A DNA stretch of 22,145 nt from Zestomicrobium sp964482405 (GCA_964482405.1 CAYZXH010000027.1:1-22145); one strand, 5' to 3'. Shown: positions 1 to 7,620, counted from the first letter of the stretch. Notes: generated by a model from the letters alone, not told the origin. Made by a program: numbers and translations.

Positions 1-410
1 AAGTCCGCTAACACTCCTCCAATTCCAGGAGCTTTCTCTATGTCTTCCTTGCTTACCTTATATGTCTTACTTTCTTCATCTATCCTCTTCATGACTTTAA
101 TGAATCTCCATTCTCTGTGAGGTATCTTGACAGCTATGTACGGTATCCCGCCAGCTCTCTCGGCGAAGTCTAGTAGTTTCTTGATTTGTTCCGACTCTAC
201 GTATAGTCCTGAGAGCTTGGCTCTTGACTTAACCTCGAAGACCGCGACTTTCCCTTTCATTATCGCTACCACGTCAGGGTATTCGGCTTTCCTCATTCTG
301 GCACCGCTTGCCGGGGCTCTCATCACAGCAAATCCTAACCTCCACAGGATATGAACTAACTCTCTCTCAGCTCTGTAACCCCTCGACCTACTCCTAACTA
401 CCTCAACCAC
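1..410 (-). CDS. hjc: Holliday junction resolvase Hjc (3' end outside window)
   Basis: Archaeal Hjc cleaves four-way DNA junctions during recombination and fork repair, acting as a homodimer. The reverse-strand translation shows the resolvase nuclease core in order: RGYRAERELVHILWRLGF near the N-terminus (catalytic Glu of the RAERE segment), then RAPASG, YPDVVAI with the metal-binding Asp, VFEVKSR with the Glu/Lys pair, and AERAGGIPYIAVK. No stop occurs before base 1, so the C-terminus lies outside the window. Start choice: a TATA-like box at 435-444 predicts transcription from about 412-415, which favours a leaderless GTG at 410. Upstream in-frame GTG codons (425, 431) and TTG (434) would give a longer N-terminus but lie closer to the box. 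It is divergent from the slipin gene. Family confidence is high; the start is less certain. Confidence 0.9.
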   Translation of the reverse strand, partial: MVEVVRSRSRGYRAERELVHILWRLGFAVMRAPASGARMRKAEYPDVVAIMKGKVAVFEVKSRAKLSGLYVESEQIKKLLDFAERAGGIPYIAVKIPHREWRFIKVMKRIDEESKTYKVSKEDIEKAPGIGGVLAD

Positions 411-434
411 CTTATTTAATTCCACAAGCACCAA

Positions 435-444
435 CTTAAATATT
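435..444 (-). promoter_or_regulatory. TATA-like box for hjc
   Basis: On the minus strand this reads AATATTTAAG, an AT-rich archaeal TATA-type element whose centre is about 26 nt before position 414. This fits a nearly leaderless GTG start at 410. Inferred from sequence and spacing only. Confidence 0.4.
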
Positions 445-478
445 CCGTAACAGATTATGTAATTGAGGTGTGGCGTTA

Positions 479-1267
479 ATGCCTATAGGACTAACTGAGA
501 TCGTATTAATACTTGTTGTTCTAATAATAGTCATCCCCCTACTAAACGCTAGCATAAAAATCATTAGAGAGTATGAGAGAGCGGTGGTCTTCAGGTTAGG
601 GAGGCTTGTGGGAGCTAAGGGACCTGGATTAATACTAATCATACCTTTCGTAGACAACTTAATGAAGGTTGACTTAAGAGTTGTTACCGTTGACGTTCCC
701 AAGCAAGAAATAATAACTAGGGATAACGTGAGCGTCAAGGTTGACGCGGTAATATACTATAGAGCTGTCGACCCGATAGCGGCGATAACTAAGGTCAGCA
801 ACTACCACTACTCGATAATGATGTTGGGTCAAACAGTTTTGAGAGACGTGATAGGTCAGGTAGATTTAGACGACCTACTGCAGAAGAGGGACGAGTTAAA
901 TAAGAGGATACAAGACATAATCGATGAGACAGCCATGTCTTGGGGTATTAAGGTTACGGCAGTAACCCTCAAGTCCGTAGAATTACCTGAGGAGCTCATG
1001 AGAGCTATGGCTAAGCAAGCTGAGGCTGAGAGGTGGAGGAGAGCTAGGATAATAGAAGCAGAGGGTGAGAGACAAGCCTCCGCAGTACTGGTTGAGGCCG
1101 CGTCAATGTACGAGCAACACCCGACAGCCCTCCGCTTAAGAGAACTTCAGACCCTCATAGAGATAGCTAGAGAGAAAGCCTTAGTAGTAGTTACGGAGAC
1201 CGGGGCTACGGACGTAGGTAAGACGGTGGCGATGTATAAAGCTCTTAAAGAGAGAGAGGAGCGGTGA
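479..1267 (+). CDS. Slipin / stomatin-like SPFH membrane protein
   Basis: Prokaryotic stomatin (slipin) is a membrane scaffold that oligomerises and partners with an NfeD protease. One N-terminal hydrophobic anchor (VLILVVLIIVIPLL) is followed by REYERAVVFRLGRL and KGPGLILIIPFVD, the classic start of the SPFH/band-7 domain, then ITRDNVSVKVDAVIYYR and LRDVIGQVDLDDLL. A helical segment rich in Ala/Glu/Arg (MAKQAEAERWRRARIIEAEGERQA) is the typical stomatin coiled coil. It closely resembles what I recall of Pyrococcus PH1511. An ATG at 479 is preferred over the GTG at 470, because GAGGTG at 465-470 sits 8 nt before that ATG and overlaps the GTG. The stop is 8 nt before the downstream NfeD start, so the two are surely co-transcribed. 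Confidence 0.93.
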   Translation: MPIGLTEIVLILVVLIIVIPLLNASIKIIREYERAVVFRLGRLVGAKGPGLILIIPFVDNLMKVDLRVVTVDVPKQEIITRDNVSVKVDAVIYYRAVDPIAAITKVSNYHYSIMMLGQTVLRDVIGQVDLDDLLQKRDELNKRIQDIIDETAMSWGIKVTAVTLKSVELPEELMRAMAKQAEAERWRRARIIEAEGERQASAVLVEAASMYEQHPTALRLRELQTLIEIAREKALVVVTETGATDVGKTVAMYKALKEREER

Positions 1268-1275
1268 GTTAGGAG

Positions 1276-2643
1276 GTGCCGACACCTAAGATCAAGCTTT
1301 CATGTGTTTTTGCTCAAACAATAGTTATTCTAGCACTGCTAATACTCGTAACCCCGCTACACACTACCGAGGCATCCAATCCCTTAAGTCTTCAGATAGC
1401 TGGATCAATAACTAAAGCCATAGTGGTTGAGATTAAGCCTCCGTGGGATGTGATAGATAGCGGGGTTAAGGAGTGCTTCTTAGACGCCTTAAGTAAGGCA
1501 GAGAGCGAGGGTAAGGCATTAATATACTTAGTTGATAGCTACGGCGGTTACTTAGACGCTGCCTACACGATCGGGGACGCCGTGAGTAACTCGAGAGTGC
1601 CTACGATAGCTTACGTTAGTGGTGGTAAGGCGTTGAGCGCGGGGACCATGATAATACTCCCGGCTAACATCATAGCGCTCCACCCCTCAGCAATCATCGG
1701 GGCTATGCAGCCAGTCATGATAAACCCTGTGACTGGGGAGATTCAGTTCGTTAACGAGTCTAAGATAATAAATCCCGTCGTCGAGAAGGCTTTGAATTAC
1801 GCGAGGCTTAGGTCAAGAAACGAGACCCTCGTGAGAGATTTCGTGATTAAGGCTACTACGGTGAATGCTGAGAAAGCAGTTTCCCATGGTGTGGCTGACT
1901 TCATAGCACAGGATCTCCCAACACTGCTGAAGACTATAAGAGGTTACGAGGTTTCAGTATCTGGTGTGGTGGTTAGGTTAGAGATCGAGGAGTCGGGCTT
2001 GGAGTTCTATGCTTGCAGTGTTAGGTCGAGATTGCTCTCATTACTTGAGAACTCCACGGTACTCAACGTGCTACTCACGATAGGGCTCTTAGGAACGATA
2101 TTCGCTCTACTTAGTGGAAAGATAACTGTGCTTCCGCTAACTCTCCTATTTTTGCTTCTCGGGTTAGCGGGTAGCGGTCTCAATCCCAACCTAGTCTCGT
2201 TATTCCTGATAATTTTGGGCGGGGTGTTACTGGCTGTAGAGTTATTCGTGTTACCGGGTTTCGGGATAGTAGGGATTAGCGGGATTATCTTGCTGGCTTT
2301 CGGCTTCGCTCTTCTGCCCACGTACCTGCCTAGCGGGTTAGTTCCTTCCGAGGAGTACTTAAACGCTTTAAGGACGTTCATAATAAGTACTTCAGTGATA
2401 TTAGGGGGGTTCTTCGGCATACTCATGTTTAAGGTCATAAAAGTCAGGAGGAAGAAGCCTTACGAGTTCTTACCGACCGGTAAGGTCGGGAGAGCGCTTG
2501 ACGACTTAGGTCCTGGGAGGACAGGCTTCGTAATAGTTGAGGGTGAGTATTGGAAAGCTACCTCAGATGAGGAGATACCTAGAGGTAGCGAGGTGGTCGT
2601 GGTCGGTGTTGAGGGGGCAGTGCTCAGGGTCAGGAAAAAGTAG
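1276..2643 (+). CDS. NfeD-type membrane serine protease (stomatin operon partner)
   Basis: Full-length NfeD (PH1510-type, ClpP-class) cleaves hydrophobic segments, including those of the partner stomatin. Domains: a hydrophobic signal/anchor at about residues 12-28; a ClpP-like protease domain at about 45-222; membrane helices at about 262-390; and a C-terminal OB-like NfeD domain at about 395-455. The protease domain carries SYGGYLDAA (88-96), SAGTMI with the presumed nucleophile Ser121, and SKIINP with the presumed general base Lys163; the 42-residue separation is close to the Ser97/Lys138 dyad of PH1510. GTG at 1276 is the only usable start before the signal segment, and an AGGAGGTG ribosome-site sequence overlaps that start codon rather than preceding it. 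It forms a pair with the slipin gene, so the job is membrane protein quality control. Confidence 0.92.
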   Translation: MPTPKIKLSCVFAQTIVILALLILVTPLHTTEASNPLSLQIAGSITKAIVVEIKPPWDVIDSGVKECFLDALSKAESEGKALIYLVDSYGGYLDAAYTIGDAVSNSRVPTIAYVSGGKALSAGTMIILPANIIALHPSAIIGAMQPVMINPVTGEIQFVNESKIINPVVEKALNYARLRSRNETLVRDFVIKATTVNAEKAVSHGVADFIAQDLPTLLKTIRGYEVSVSGVVVRLEIEESGLEFYACSVRSRLLSLLENSTVLNVLLTIGLLGTIFALLSGKITVLPLTLLFLLLGLAGSGLNPNLVSLFLIILGGVLLAVELFVLPGFGIVGISGIILLAFGFALLPTYLPSGLVPSEEYLNALRTFIISTSVILGGFFGILMFKVIKVRRKKPYEFLPTGKVGRALDDLGPGRTGFVIVEGEYWKATSDEEIPRGSEVVVVGVEGAVLRVRKK

Positions 2644-2652
2644 CTTATTAAG
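2644..2652 (+). promoter_or_regulatory. TATA-like box for DUF763 gene
   Basis: CTTATTAAG lies with its centre about 24 nt before ATG 2672, the spacing expected for a leaderless transcript. Separate expression of the DUF763 gene from the slipin/NfeD pair is therefore possible. Confidence 0.35.
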
Positions 2653-2671
2653 TCTTGAAACAATGATTTAG

Positions 2672-3841
2672 ATGAGAGTAATGGGTAGCGTGTCAGGAGT
2701 AGCTGACCTACCTTTACACGGTGGTCACGTACCTCCGTGGCTTGCTAGGTTAATGCTTAAGCTGTCTAGAGCTATCTTGGAAGTACTGCTGATAGAGTTT
2801 AGTAGTGAGGAAGTCTTAAGAAGATTCTCAAACCCTCTGTGGTTTCAAGCGTTCAATAACGTCATAGGTATGGACTGGGACAGTAGCGGCTCGACAACCG
2901 TGACCACAGCCATGATTAAGACAGCTTTAGAGGAGATAGGCGGTGATGTGAGGGTTGCTGGAGGTAAAGGACTTACTTCTAGGAAGACGCCGGAAGAGAT
3001 AGTTAAGTATGGGGATGAGATAGGGCTGAGTAGCGCTTCCTCCAACGAGTTAATCAAGGTATCTAAGCTCGCGGCTAAGACTGACTCAGTACTCTTACAA
3101 GACGGTTTCACCCTATATCATCACTCACTACTCTTCGATAAGAAGGGTAATTGGGTTGTGATACAGCAGGGGATGAACACAAACCTGAAGATCGCTAGGA
3201 GATATCACTTAGCTTGGTTTATGTCTAGGGACCCGACACTAGAGTCTCACGCGGGGGTCGCATCAGACATCACCACGATGCCGCTGAACCTAACCACTAA
3301 CGAGTCAATAGGGTCTAGGAAAGTCTTGGTAGATTTGGTTAGTGAGAATCCTAGGAAGATAGTAAACGAGCTCAAGGTGGTTAACACGTATCTTAAAGGA
3401 CTTAAAACGCTTACGGGTCTTAAACCCCCTAGACCGATACAAAGTAATATACCCTACTACAGACCAGTAGCCATAGACTCAAGAATTTTAGAGAAATTAG
3501 GTAAGGCGTATGAGTTAAGACCTAAAAATATGCAGGAACTACTCTTGGTTGAGGGCTTAGGTGCTGAGGTGGTCAGAGCCTTATCACTCATCTCAGAGTT
3601 GATTTACAGAGAGCCCCCGTCTTTGAGAGATGTAGTAACACATAGTTTCTCACCATTTAAATATGCTTACGCTATAGGGGGTAAGGACGGAGTGCCGTAC
3701 CCTGTCAAGAGAGGGGTAGCTGAGACTGTTATTAAGGAACTCATCAGGTTAGTGAATGAAGCAAGGCTTGAGGGGAGGGAGAGGCTAGCCGCTCTAAGAG
3801 CTCTCAAGAAGTTAGCTCCTAAAAAGGTTGACGATACCTAG
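2672..3841 (+). CDS. DUF763 family protein
   Basis: I recognise the DUF763 family, conserved in archaea and some thermophilic bacteria, with no established activity (a nucleic-acid role has been suspected). Diagnostic segments in order are GVADLPLHGGHVPPWL near the N-terminus, NPLWFQAFNNVIGMDWDSSG, AGGKGLTSRKTPEEI, DSVLLQDGFTLYHHSLLFD, WVVIQQGMN and ARRYHLAWF. The C-terminal half contains a helix-hairpin-helix-like stretch (MQELLLVEGLGAEVVRAL) that could contact DNA, then a basic tail. At 389 residues it looks complete. ATG 2672 is used; ATG 2681 would remove three residues and also fits family N-termini. It follows the NfeD gene by 28 bases with its own TATA-like element. Confidence 0.88.
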   Translation: MRVMGSVSGVADLPLHGGHVPPWLARLMLKLSRAILEVLLIEFSSEEVLRRFSNPLWFQAFNNVIGMDWDSSGSTTVTTAMIKTALEEIGGDVRVAGGKGLTSRKTPEEIVKYGDEIGLSSASSNELIKVSKLAAKTDSVLLQDGFTLYHHSLLFDKKGNWVVIQQGMNTNLKIARRYHLAWFMSRDPTLESHAGVASDITTMPLNLTTNESIGSRKVLVDLVSENPRKIVNELKVVNTYLKGLKTLTGLKPPRPIQSNIPYYRPVAIDSRILEKLGKAYELRPKNMQELLLVEGLGAEVVRALSLISELIYREPPSLRDVVTHSFSPFKYAYAIGGKDGVPYPVKRGVAETVIKELIRLVNEARLEGRERLAALRALKKLAPKKVDDT

Positions 3842-3894
3842 TGAAGGATTCTTAAGTATGGTAGTATTCGAAGGTGGTTGAAGTATTAAGTTTT

Positions 3895-3909
3895 TATGCG
3901 TCCCGCATA
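3895..3909. promoter_or_regulatory. Palindrome beside a promoter
   Basis: TATGCG and CGCATA (6-bp arms) flank a TCC loop directly before the TATATATGA box of the next gene, and a T-run precedes the left arm. It could be an operator, or a weak terminator for the DUF763 gene. Confidence 0.4.
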
Positions 3910-3910
3910 G

Positions 3911-3920
3911 TATATATGAT
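3911..3920 (+). promoter_or_regulatory. TATA-like box
   Basis: TATATATGAT lies with its centre about 22-25 nt before the TTG start at 3937. This supports a leaderless transcript beginning at or near that start. Confidence 0.45.
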
Positions 3921-3936
3921 ATTTAGGGTGTAGTCG

Positions 3937-4944
3937 TTGGCTCTAGGAGAGTTAATAAAGTGTGTTTCAGGCGCGTATAGGGGTTTGCCTTACAGAGTGA
4001 CTCACTTGATGCCAGGCATTATTGGAGGTTACGGTAATCCGAGGAGTATTCAGTTGAGTGTTTCAGTTGATAGTAAGCTAAGCATGTCTTACATCTCTAT
4101 CTTACTTAGGGGTGAAGACTTAAAGCCTAAGTCCTTCCCGTGGAGAGTCTCGGTTAACTCAGTTAATATTACTAGGGAATTCAAGCCTCAAGTATTAGTG
4201 GGTTTAGAGAAAGTAATGTACGCTCTTCAAATCTTTGACGTCTCGCAGATTATTAAGGAGCCGGGAAAGTATTTACTTAAGCTTTCTACGGAGACCTCTA
4301 AAGCGATTGAGGTACTTTCCGTTAGCTTGGTTGGTGTTGCGGAGTCTCACGATACTGAGGTGTTAGTGGATTACTACTCAGGGGTGCTGATCCTCAAGAA
4401 AGGTGAGGAATACGTCATCACGCACCCGTGTGTGGGGCATGAATTAGGTGTTGAGATAGTTGCCGAGTTTCCTTCAAGAACTTCTGAGGTACTCTTAACC
4501 TGCGGTAATGAATCACCAATTACTCAGTTAATCGGTGTTTCCGAGATTTCCTTAAAGAAGCTTAAAGCATCTCAAGAGTGTAGGTGTTCTATAACGTTGA
4601 GGAGAAGCGACGTTCCTAAACCGCTGATCTTGAGTGACTTACTTGTTTACAGACCACTCACGCCATCACCTCAAGCCTCTTTCGACGCTTTCTTGACCGA
4701 CAGCAAGGAGATTCTGGTCTCGGTGAGAAATGAGGGGGTGTTAAGGCTTGATAAAGCTTTGATAATAGCTTTGTGTGAAGGTAGAACGCTATCTAGGAAT
4801 GAGTTAAGGGATTTAGGACCTGGGGAGACAGCGGAATTAAGGCTAACTTCTCCTGAGGACCTGAGGGGTAAGGAGGTTTACGTGAGGTTAGTGTACGCTG
4901 ATACTTGGGGTCAAAATGTCAAGACTGTTAAACTCAAGACTTAG
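3937..4944 (+). CDS. Hypothetical beta-rich protein, 335 aa
   Basis: I do not recognise this protein. It has no signal peptide or membrane segment and begins VALGELIKCVSGAYRG (TTG start). The sequence alternates hydrophobic and polar residues over long stretches, as expected for beta sandwiches. The last 90 or so residues (LVSVRNEGVLRLDKALII..., LGPGETAELRLT) look like a CARDB/Ig-like fold of the kind that carries a rationalised 'LGPGE' turn. Several Cys residues are spaced through the middle (THPCVGHE, LLTCGNES, ECRCS). The TTG start fits the TATA-like box at 3911-3920. The stop codon TAG is interleaved with the TAA of the convergent UbiA gene (shared TTAG at 4941-4944). It is probably a real gene, given length and promoter spacing; the role is unknown. 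Confidence 0.75.
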   Translation: MALGELIKCVSGAYRGLPYRVTHLMPGIIGGYGNPRSIQLSVSVDSKLSMSYISILLRGEDLKPKSFPWRVSVNSVNITREFKPQVLVGLEKVMYALQIFDVSQIIKEPGKYLLKLSTETSKAIEVLSVSLVGVAESHDTEVLVDYYSGVLILKKGEEYVITHPCVGHELGVEIVAEFPSRTSEVLLTCGNESPITQLIGVSEISLKKLKASQECRCSITLRRSDVPKPLILSDLLVYRPLTPSPQASFDAFLTDSKEILVSVRNEGVLRLDKALIIALCEGRTLSRNELRDLGPGETAELRLTSPEDLRGKEVYVRLVYADTWGQNVKTVKLKT

Positions 4945-5846
4945 GAAGTGAGCGCAAGTCTGTAGAGGAGGTCTGCAGCGAAAGCTGTTGTTCCCGTGAA
5001 TATAGCTAGCTTGAGAACACTCCTTAATCTAGAAGCCATTAACTCCGGGTTGTTGATTCTCTTAAGCTTGAGTGTGTTGATTGCTGAGTAGATTAGTAGG
5101 ACATCAGTTATTAGAGCTAATGCTAGGTATAAGTAGCCGTACCCTACTAAAAACGGAACGAGCGAAATACACACTATGAATATCTGAAGCAAGAAAGCGA
5201 CGATAGAGGATTTAGAAACCCCTATAACGCGTGGCAGAGACTTCACGTTTCTTACTTCGTCAGCTCTCATATCCTCTATGGTCTTGATTATCTCCCTAGC
5301 TAGGAGTAAGGTGAAAGCGTAGATTGCGGGAATTGCCGAGAACCTGACGTAGCTTAAGTCTTTGATTAGTTCCGATGAGGTGAGAGCACCTAATATTATG
5401 GTGAAAGCGCCTTCAAGGGACACAACGACGTTCCCTATAAAGCCTAACTCCTTAATTCTGTAAGAGTATAAGATAACCAGCAACGTGTTAACTATAACGA
5501 ATGTCGCGGTGAAGATACCCACGGTTATGGAGGGCGCGACGCCGACCACTATTAATGCGAGGGTCAGGTATAGAGCTTCCTTAGGCGAGACCCTGCCTGA
5601 GGGTATCGGCCTGTAAGGCTTGTTCACCTTATCTACTTCCACGTCGAAGTAATCGTTGATTACGTAGCCAGCACTTGATACCAAGCCTACGGCAAGTAGC
5701 GGGACTATTAAGGAGGTGCTTGGGAGCGTGCTTATCTCAACTCTCACGGTTAACCAACCTATCAACGTGGTCAGTAACGCTGTTATTACGTTATGTATTC
5801 TCAAGAGTTCTAAGTATGCTTTAAGCTTATCCTTAAAGCTCCTCAA
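4941..5846 (-). CDS. ubiA: UbiA-family DGGGP synthase (archaeal lipid biosynthesis)
   Basis: Predicted (S)-2,3-di-O-geranylgeranylglyceryl phosphate synthase, the integral membrane enzyme that adds the second geranylgeranyl chain to glycerol-1-phosphate in ether-lipid synthesis. The first prenyl-diphosphate motif is NDYFDVEVD (residues 64-72) followed by KPYRPIPSGRVS; the second is EIIKTIEDMRADEVRNVKSL (about 185-204), with Asp192 and Asp196. About eight hydrophobic helices fill the 301 residues, the usual family length. The TTG start at 5846 has a GGAGTGAG-like ribosome site just upstream and overlaps the end of the previous gene by 14 nt. It is the last gene of the dUTPase operon. Other UbiA prenyltransferases are possible, but the second motif and size fit DGGGP synthase best. 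Confidence 0.88.
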   Translation of the reverse strand: MRSFKDKLKAYLELLRIHNVITALLTTLIGWLTVRVEISTLPSTSLIVPLLAVGLVSSAGYVINDYFDVEVDKVNKPYRPIPSGRVSPKEALYLTLALIVVGVAPSITVGIFTATFVIVNTLLVILYSYRIKELGFIGNVVVSLEGAFTIILGALTSSELIKDLSYVRFSAIPAIYAFTLLLAREIIKTIEDMRADEVRNVKSLPRVIGVSKSSIVAFLLQIFIVCISLVPFLVGYGYLYLALALITDVLLIYSAINTLKLKRINNPELMASRLRSVLKLAIFTGTTAFAADLLYRLALTS

Positions 5847-6102
5847 TTCTCACTCCAGCCTCCTTAAGAGCGTTGAGGAAAGACTTAGATATACTATAAC
5901 ATCCTTGTCCCCTTATTAATACCCCTAGCTCAACAAGCTTTGCTATGGCTTTGCCGGGTTCTTTAACCTTATGCAGTGCTTGAAGCTCTTTCAAAGCTAG
6001 TAGCTCGCCCACAGACCTATTAACACAAAAGTATTTGAGGGTCTTGCGCTGATCCTCGTTAAGTGATTTGATCAACTTTCTCACATCCCCCCACTCACCC
6101 AC
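5833..6102 (-). CDS. Small winged-helix-like protein, 89 aa
   Basis: The protein is mostly helical: an N-terminal LNEDQRKTLKYF helix, then KELQALHKVKEPGKAIAKLVELGVLIRGQGCYSIS. The latter has the pattern of a helix-turn-helix plus a short beta wing (recognition helix followed by 'LGVLIRGQGCYSIS'). Such proteins usually bind DNA as small regulators or adaptors; no catalytic residues are visible. The GTG start at 6102 is well supported by TGAGGTG (6116-6110), seven bases upstream, which itself overlaps the stop codon of the preceding HhH-GPD gene. The 3' end overlaps the start of ubiA by 14 nt, so the two are translationally coupled. The target is unknown; the assignment rests on fold pattern only. 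Confidence 0.72.
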   Translation of the reverse strand: MGEWGDVRKLIKSLNEDQRKTLKYFCVNRSVGELLALKELQALHKVKEPGKAIAKLVELGVLIRGQGCYSISKSFLNALKEAGVRIEEL

Positions 6103-6113
6103 AAACGAACACC

Positions 6114-7103
6114 TCAGTAATAGTACGTGTCTACGTAGTAGTGCTCTACTATTTCTTCAGGGCTCTCCTTACTCGGGCAGACCTTGAGGAGGGGGCATTC
6201 CCCCCTAACAACGCAAGCCGGCTTCTCCCTAGTGCACACCCTCCTACCAAAATACCATAAGAAATCGTCTAGGATAAACGGGTCTAAGTAGGCTGTCCTA
6301 GACAATACTTTATAAGCCGACCTCACCGCTAGCCTGAGCATCACGTCTTCAGACCACGTGAACGCTTCTCTCCCCTTGATTTTCTTGATGAGGTCTTCTT
6401 CAAGGCTCACGAGACCTAGTCTGAGAGCGATCCTAGTTAAGTGGTTATCTACTGGGACTTCCTTGTTCCACTCATCAACTACATTCATCAGCCCCCTTCT
6501 CTCCACGAACTTAACGAATAAATAGGTCTTCTTCTCCACGGGGTCTGAGTAAGCCTTGAATCTCTTCATTAACTGGACAAGTCCTTGAGGATGGCTCCTT
6601 AAGTAACCGCCTGATCTATCGACGAGTTTGGTAACGGATCCCTCAAACCACTTAATCAATCCCCTACCCAAATCTCTTAAGAGTTCTGTACGTACTTCAG
6701 GATCCCAAACGGTCACTTCGTTAACTCCCCCAACACTTAACCATTCCCTAACCTCATCAGCGCTGATCTCAGCCATCCTGTTGGGGGAGAAAAAGCTCGG
6801 GTCTTCCGAGAATTTTCTCGACCCTAGCTTGTAGAGTAGGTCAGCGCCGTGGTAGAGTCTTGAATTCATGTAAGCTTCGTAGGGTTTATGCCTACCGGTT
6901 CTGTGATCTATAGCCACCATAAATATAAAGTACCTTAATGCGTTCTCACGATCTGTGTTCTTAGGTGGGTAGTACTCAGGGTTCGTGAAGTCGTCCCTAG
7001 GAAACGTGTTCACCGCCCCTCTCAGGTAGGGGATGATTAATCCTATTGAGTGCTCACGTAGGCTCACCCTCTTGAACGAGTAGTTAATTACTTCCAGACT
7101 CAA
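6114..7103 (-). CDS. HhH-GPD / endonuclease III-like [4Fe-4S] protein
   Basis: It resembles DNA base-excision glycosylases of the HhH-GPD superfamily but is divergent. The segment VPVDNHLTRIALRLGLV (217-233) matches the family's 'VDTHVxRxxxRLG' element with the catalytic Asp (here Asp219). The C-terminus ends in a Cys cluster, Cys290-x6-Cys297-x5-Cys303-x5-Cys309, like the Fe-S loop of endonuclease III; the middle spacing is x5 where EndoIII has x2. The usual lysine of the HhH hairpin is not obvious to me. The N-terminal ~150 residues match no glycosylase I can recall. The TTG start at 7103 overlaps the dUTPase stop (TTGA), with GGTGAG just upstream. It lies in an operon with dUTPase, suggesting uracil or damaged-base repair; the substrate is not predictable. 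Confidence 0.75.
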   Translation of the reverse strand: MSLEVINYSFKRVSLREHSIGLIIPYLRGAVNTFPRDDFTNPEYYPPKNTDRENALRYFIFMVAIDHRTGRHKPYEAYMNSRLYHGADLLYKLGSRKFSEDPSFFSPNRMAEISADEVREWLSVGGVNEVTVWDPEVRTELLRDLGRGLIKWFEGSVTKLVDRSGGYLRSHPQGLVQLMKRFKAYSDPVEKKTYLFVKFVERRGLMNVVDEWNKEVPVDNHLTRIALRLGLVSLEEDLIKKIKGREAFTWSEDVMLRLAVRSAYKVLSRTAYLDPFILDDFLWYFGRRVCTREKPACVVRGECPLLKVCPSKESPEEIVEHYYVDTYYY

Positions 7104-7588
7104 AGATTCTCACCCTTGTAGAATCCTTCATACGCTTTCTCCACCGCTTTATTAAGTTTGAAGAAAACTAGCTGAACTACCCTGGAACCCACCCCTAATT
7201 TAACGCCGTGAGGATTCACTACGTGCATTAAAGCCTCGCCACGACCTACATACCCCGGATCCCATACAGTGCAGGAAACTAAGACACCAGACCTAAGCAA
7301 TGATGAGCGAGGGAAACATAACGCTAAGACGTCTTGAGGCAACTCAACAACCTCAGCAAACCTTATTTTATAGACTCCTGGATTCAGATCCCAATACCCG
7401 TTCTCAGGAAATACTTCCTCAAACTCAGGCAATCTCCTCTCATTAAAACCTAACACCCCGGCACTCCTGAACCTAAATATCTGAGATACCCTCAAATCAA
7501 TGCCTGCTGGCTGTAACTGAATATCGACGTCCAACACCTCCCTCACATACCTAAGTATTTCATAACCCGATATTAGCGTCCCAACCAC
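7100..7588 (-). CDS. dut: dCTP deaminase-family protein, probable archaeal dUTPase
   Basis: This trimeric-fold enzyme hydrolyses dUTP to dUMP (archaeal dUTPase subfamily) or, less likely, deaminates dCTP. Motifs: QPAGIDLRVS, LPQDVLALCFPRSSLLRSGV, TVWDPGYVGRGEALMHVVNP, RVVQLVFFKL and the C-terminal YEGFYKGEN. True dCTP deaminases have a catalytic Glu in the 'TLE/VLE' strand after the DPG-x-G segment; here the aligned position in ALMHVVN is His, and the WDPGY version is typical of the dUTPase branch. A strong TATA box (TATATAAAAA, 7611-7620 minus strand) predicts transcription near 7590, so GTG 7588 is chosen as a leaderless start. TTG 7603 would add five residues (MNGLS). It is the first gene of a four-gene operon. 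Confidence 0.85.
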   Translation of the reverse strand: MVGTLISGYEILRYVREVLDVDIQLQPAGIDLRVSQIFRFRSAGVLGFNERRLPEFEEVFPENGYWDLNPGVYKIRFAEVVELPQDVLALCFPRSSLLRSGVLVSCTVWDPGYVGRGEALMHVVNPHGVKLGVGSRVVQLVFFKLNKAVEKAYEGFYKGENL

Positions 7589-7610
7589 CGACAAACCATT
7601 CAATAATAGG

Positions 7611-7620
7611 TTTTTATATA
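7611..7620 (-). promoter_or_regulatory. TATA box of the dUTPase operon
   Basis: Minus-strand TATATAAAAA is a near-ideal archaeal TATA element 25-28 nt before the GTG at 7588. It should drive the four-gene operon running down to 4941. Confidence 0.6.

Noticed and set aside
2007..2438. Minus-strand 143-residue ORF inside the NfeD gene
   Set aside because: Shadow of the NfeD coding frame: low-complexity Pro/Asn/Ser composition and no ribosome site.
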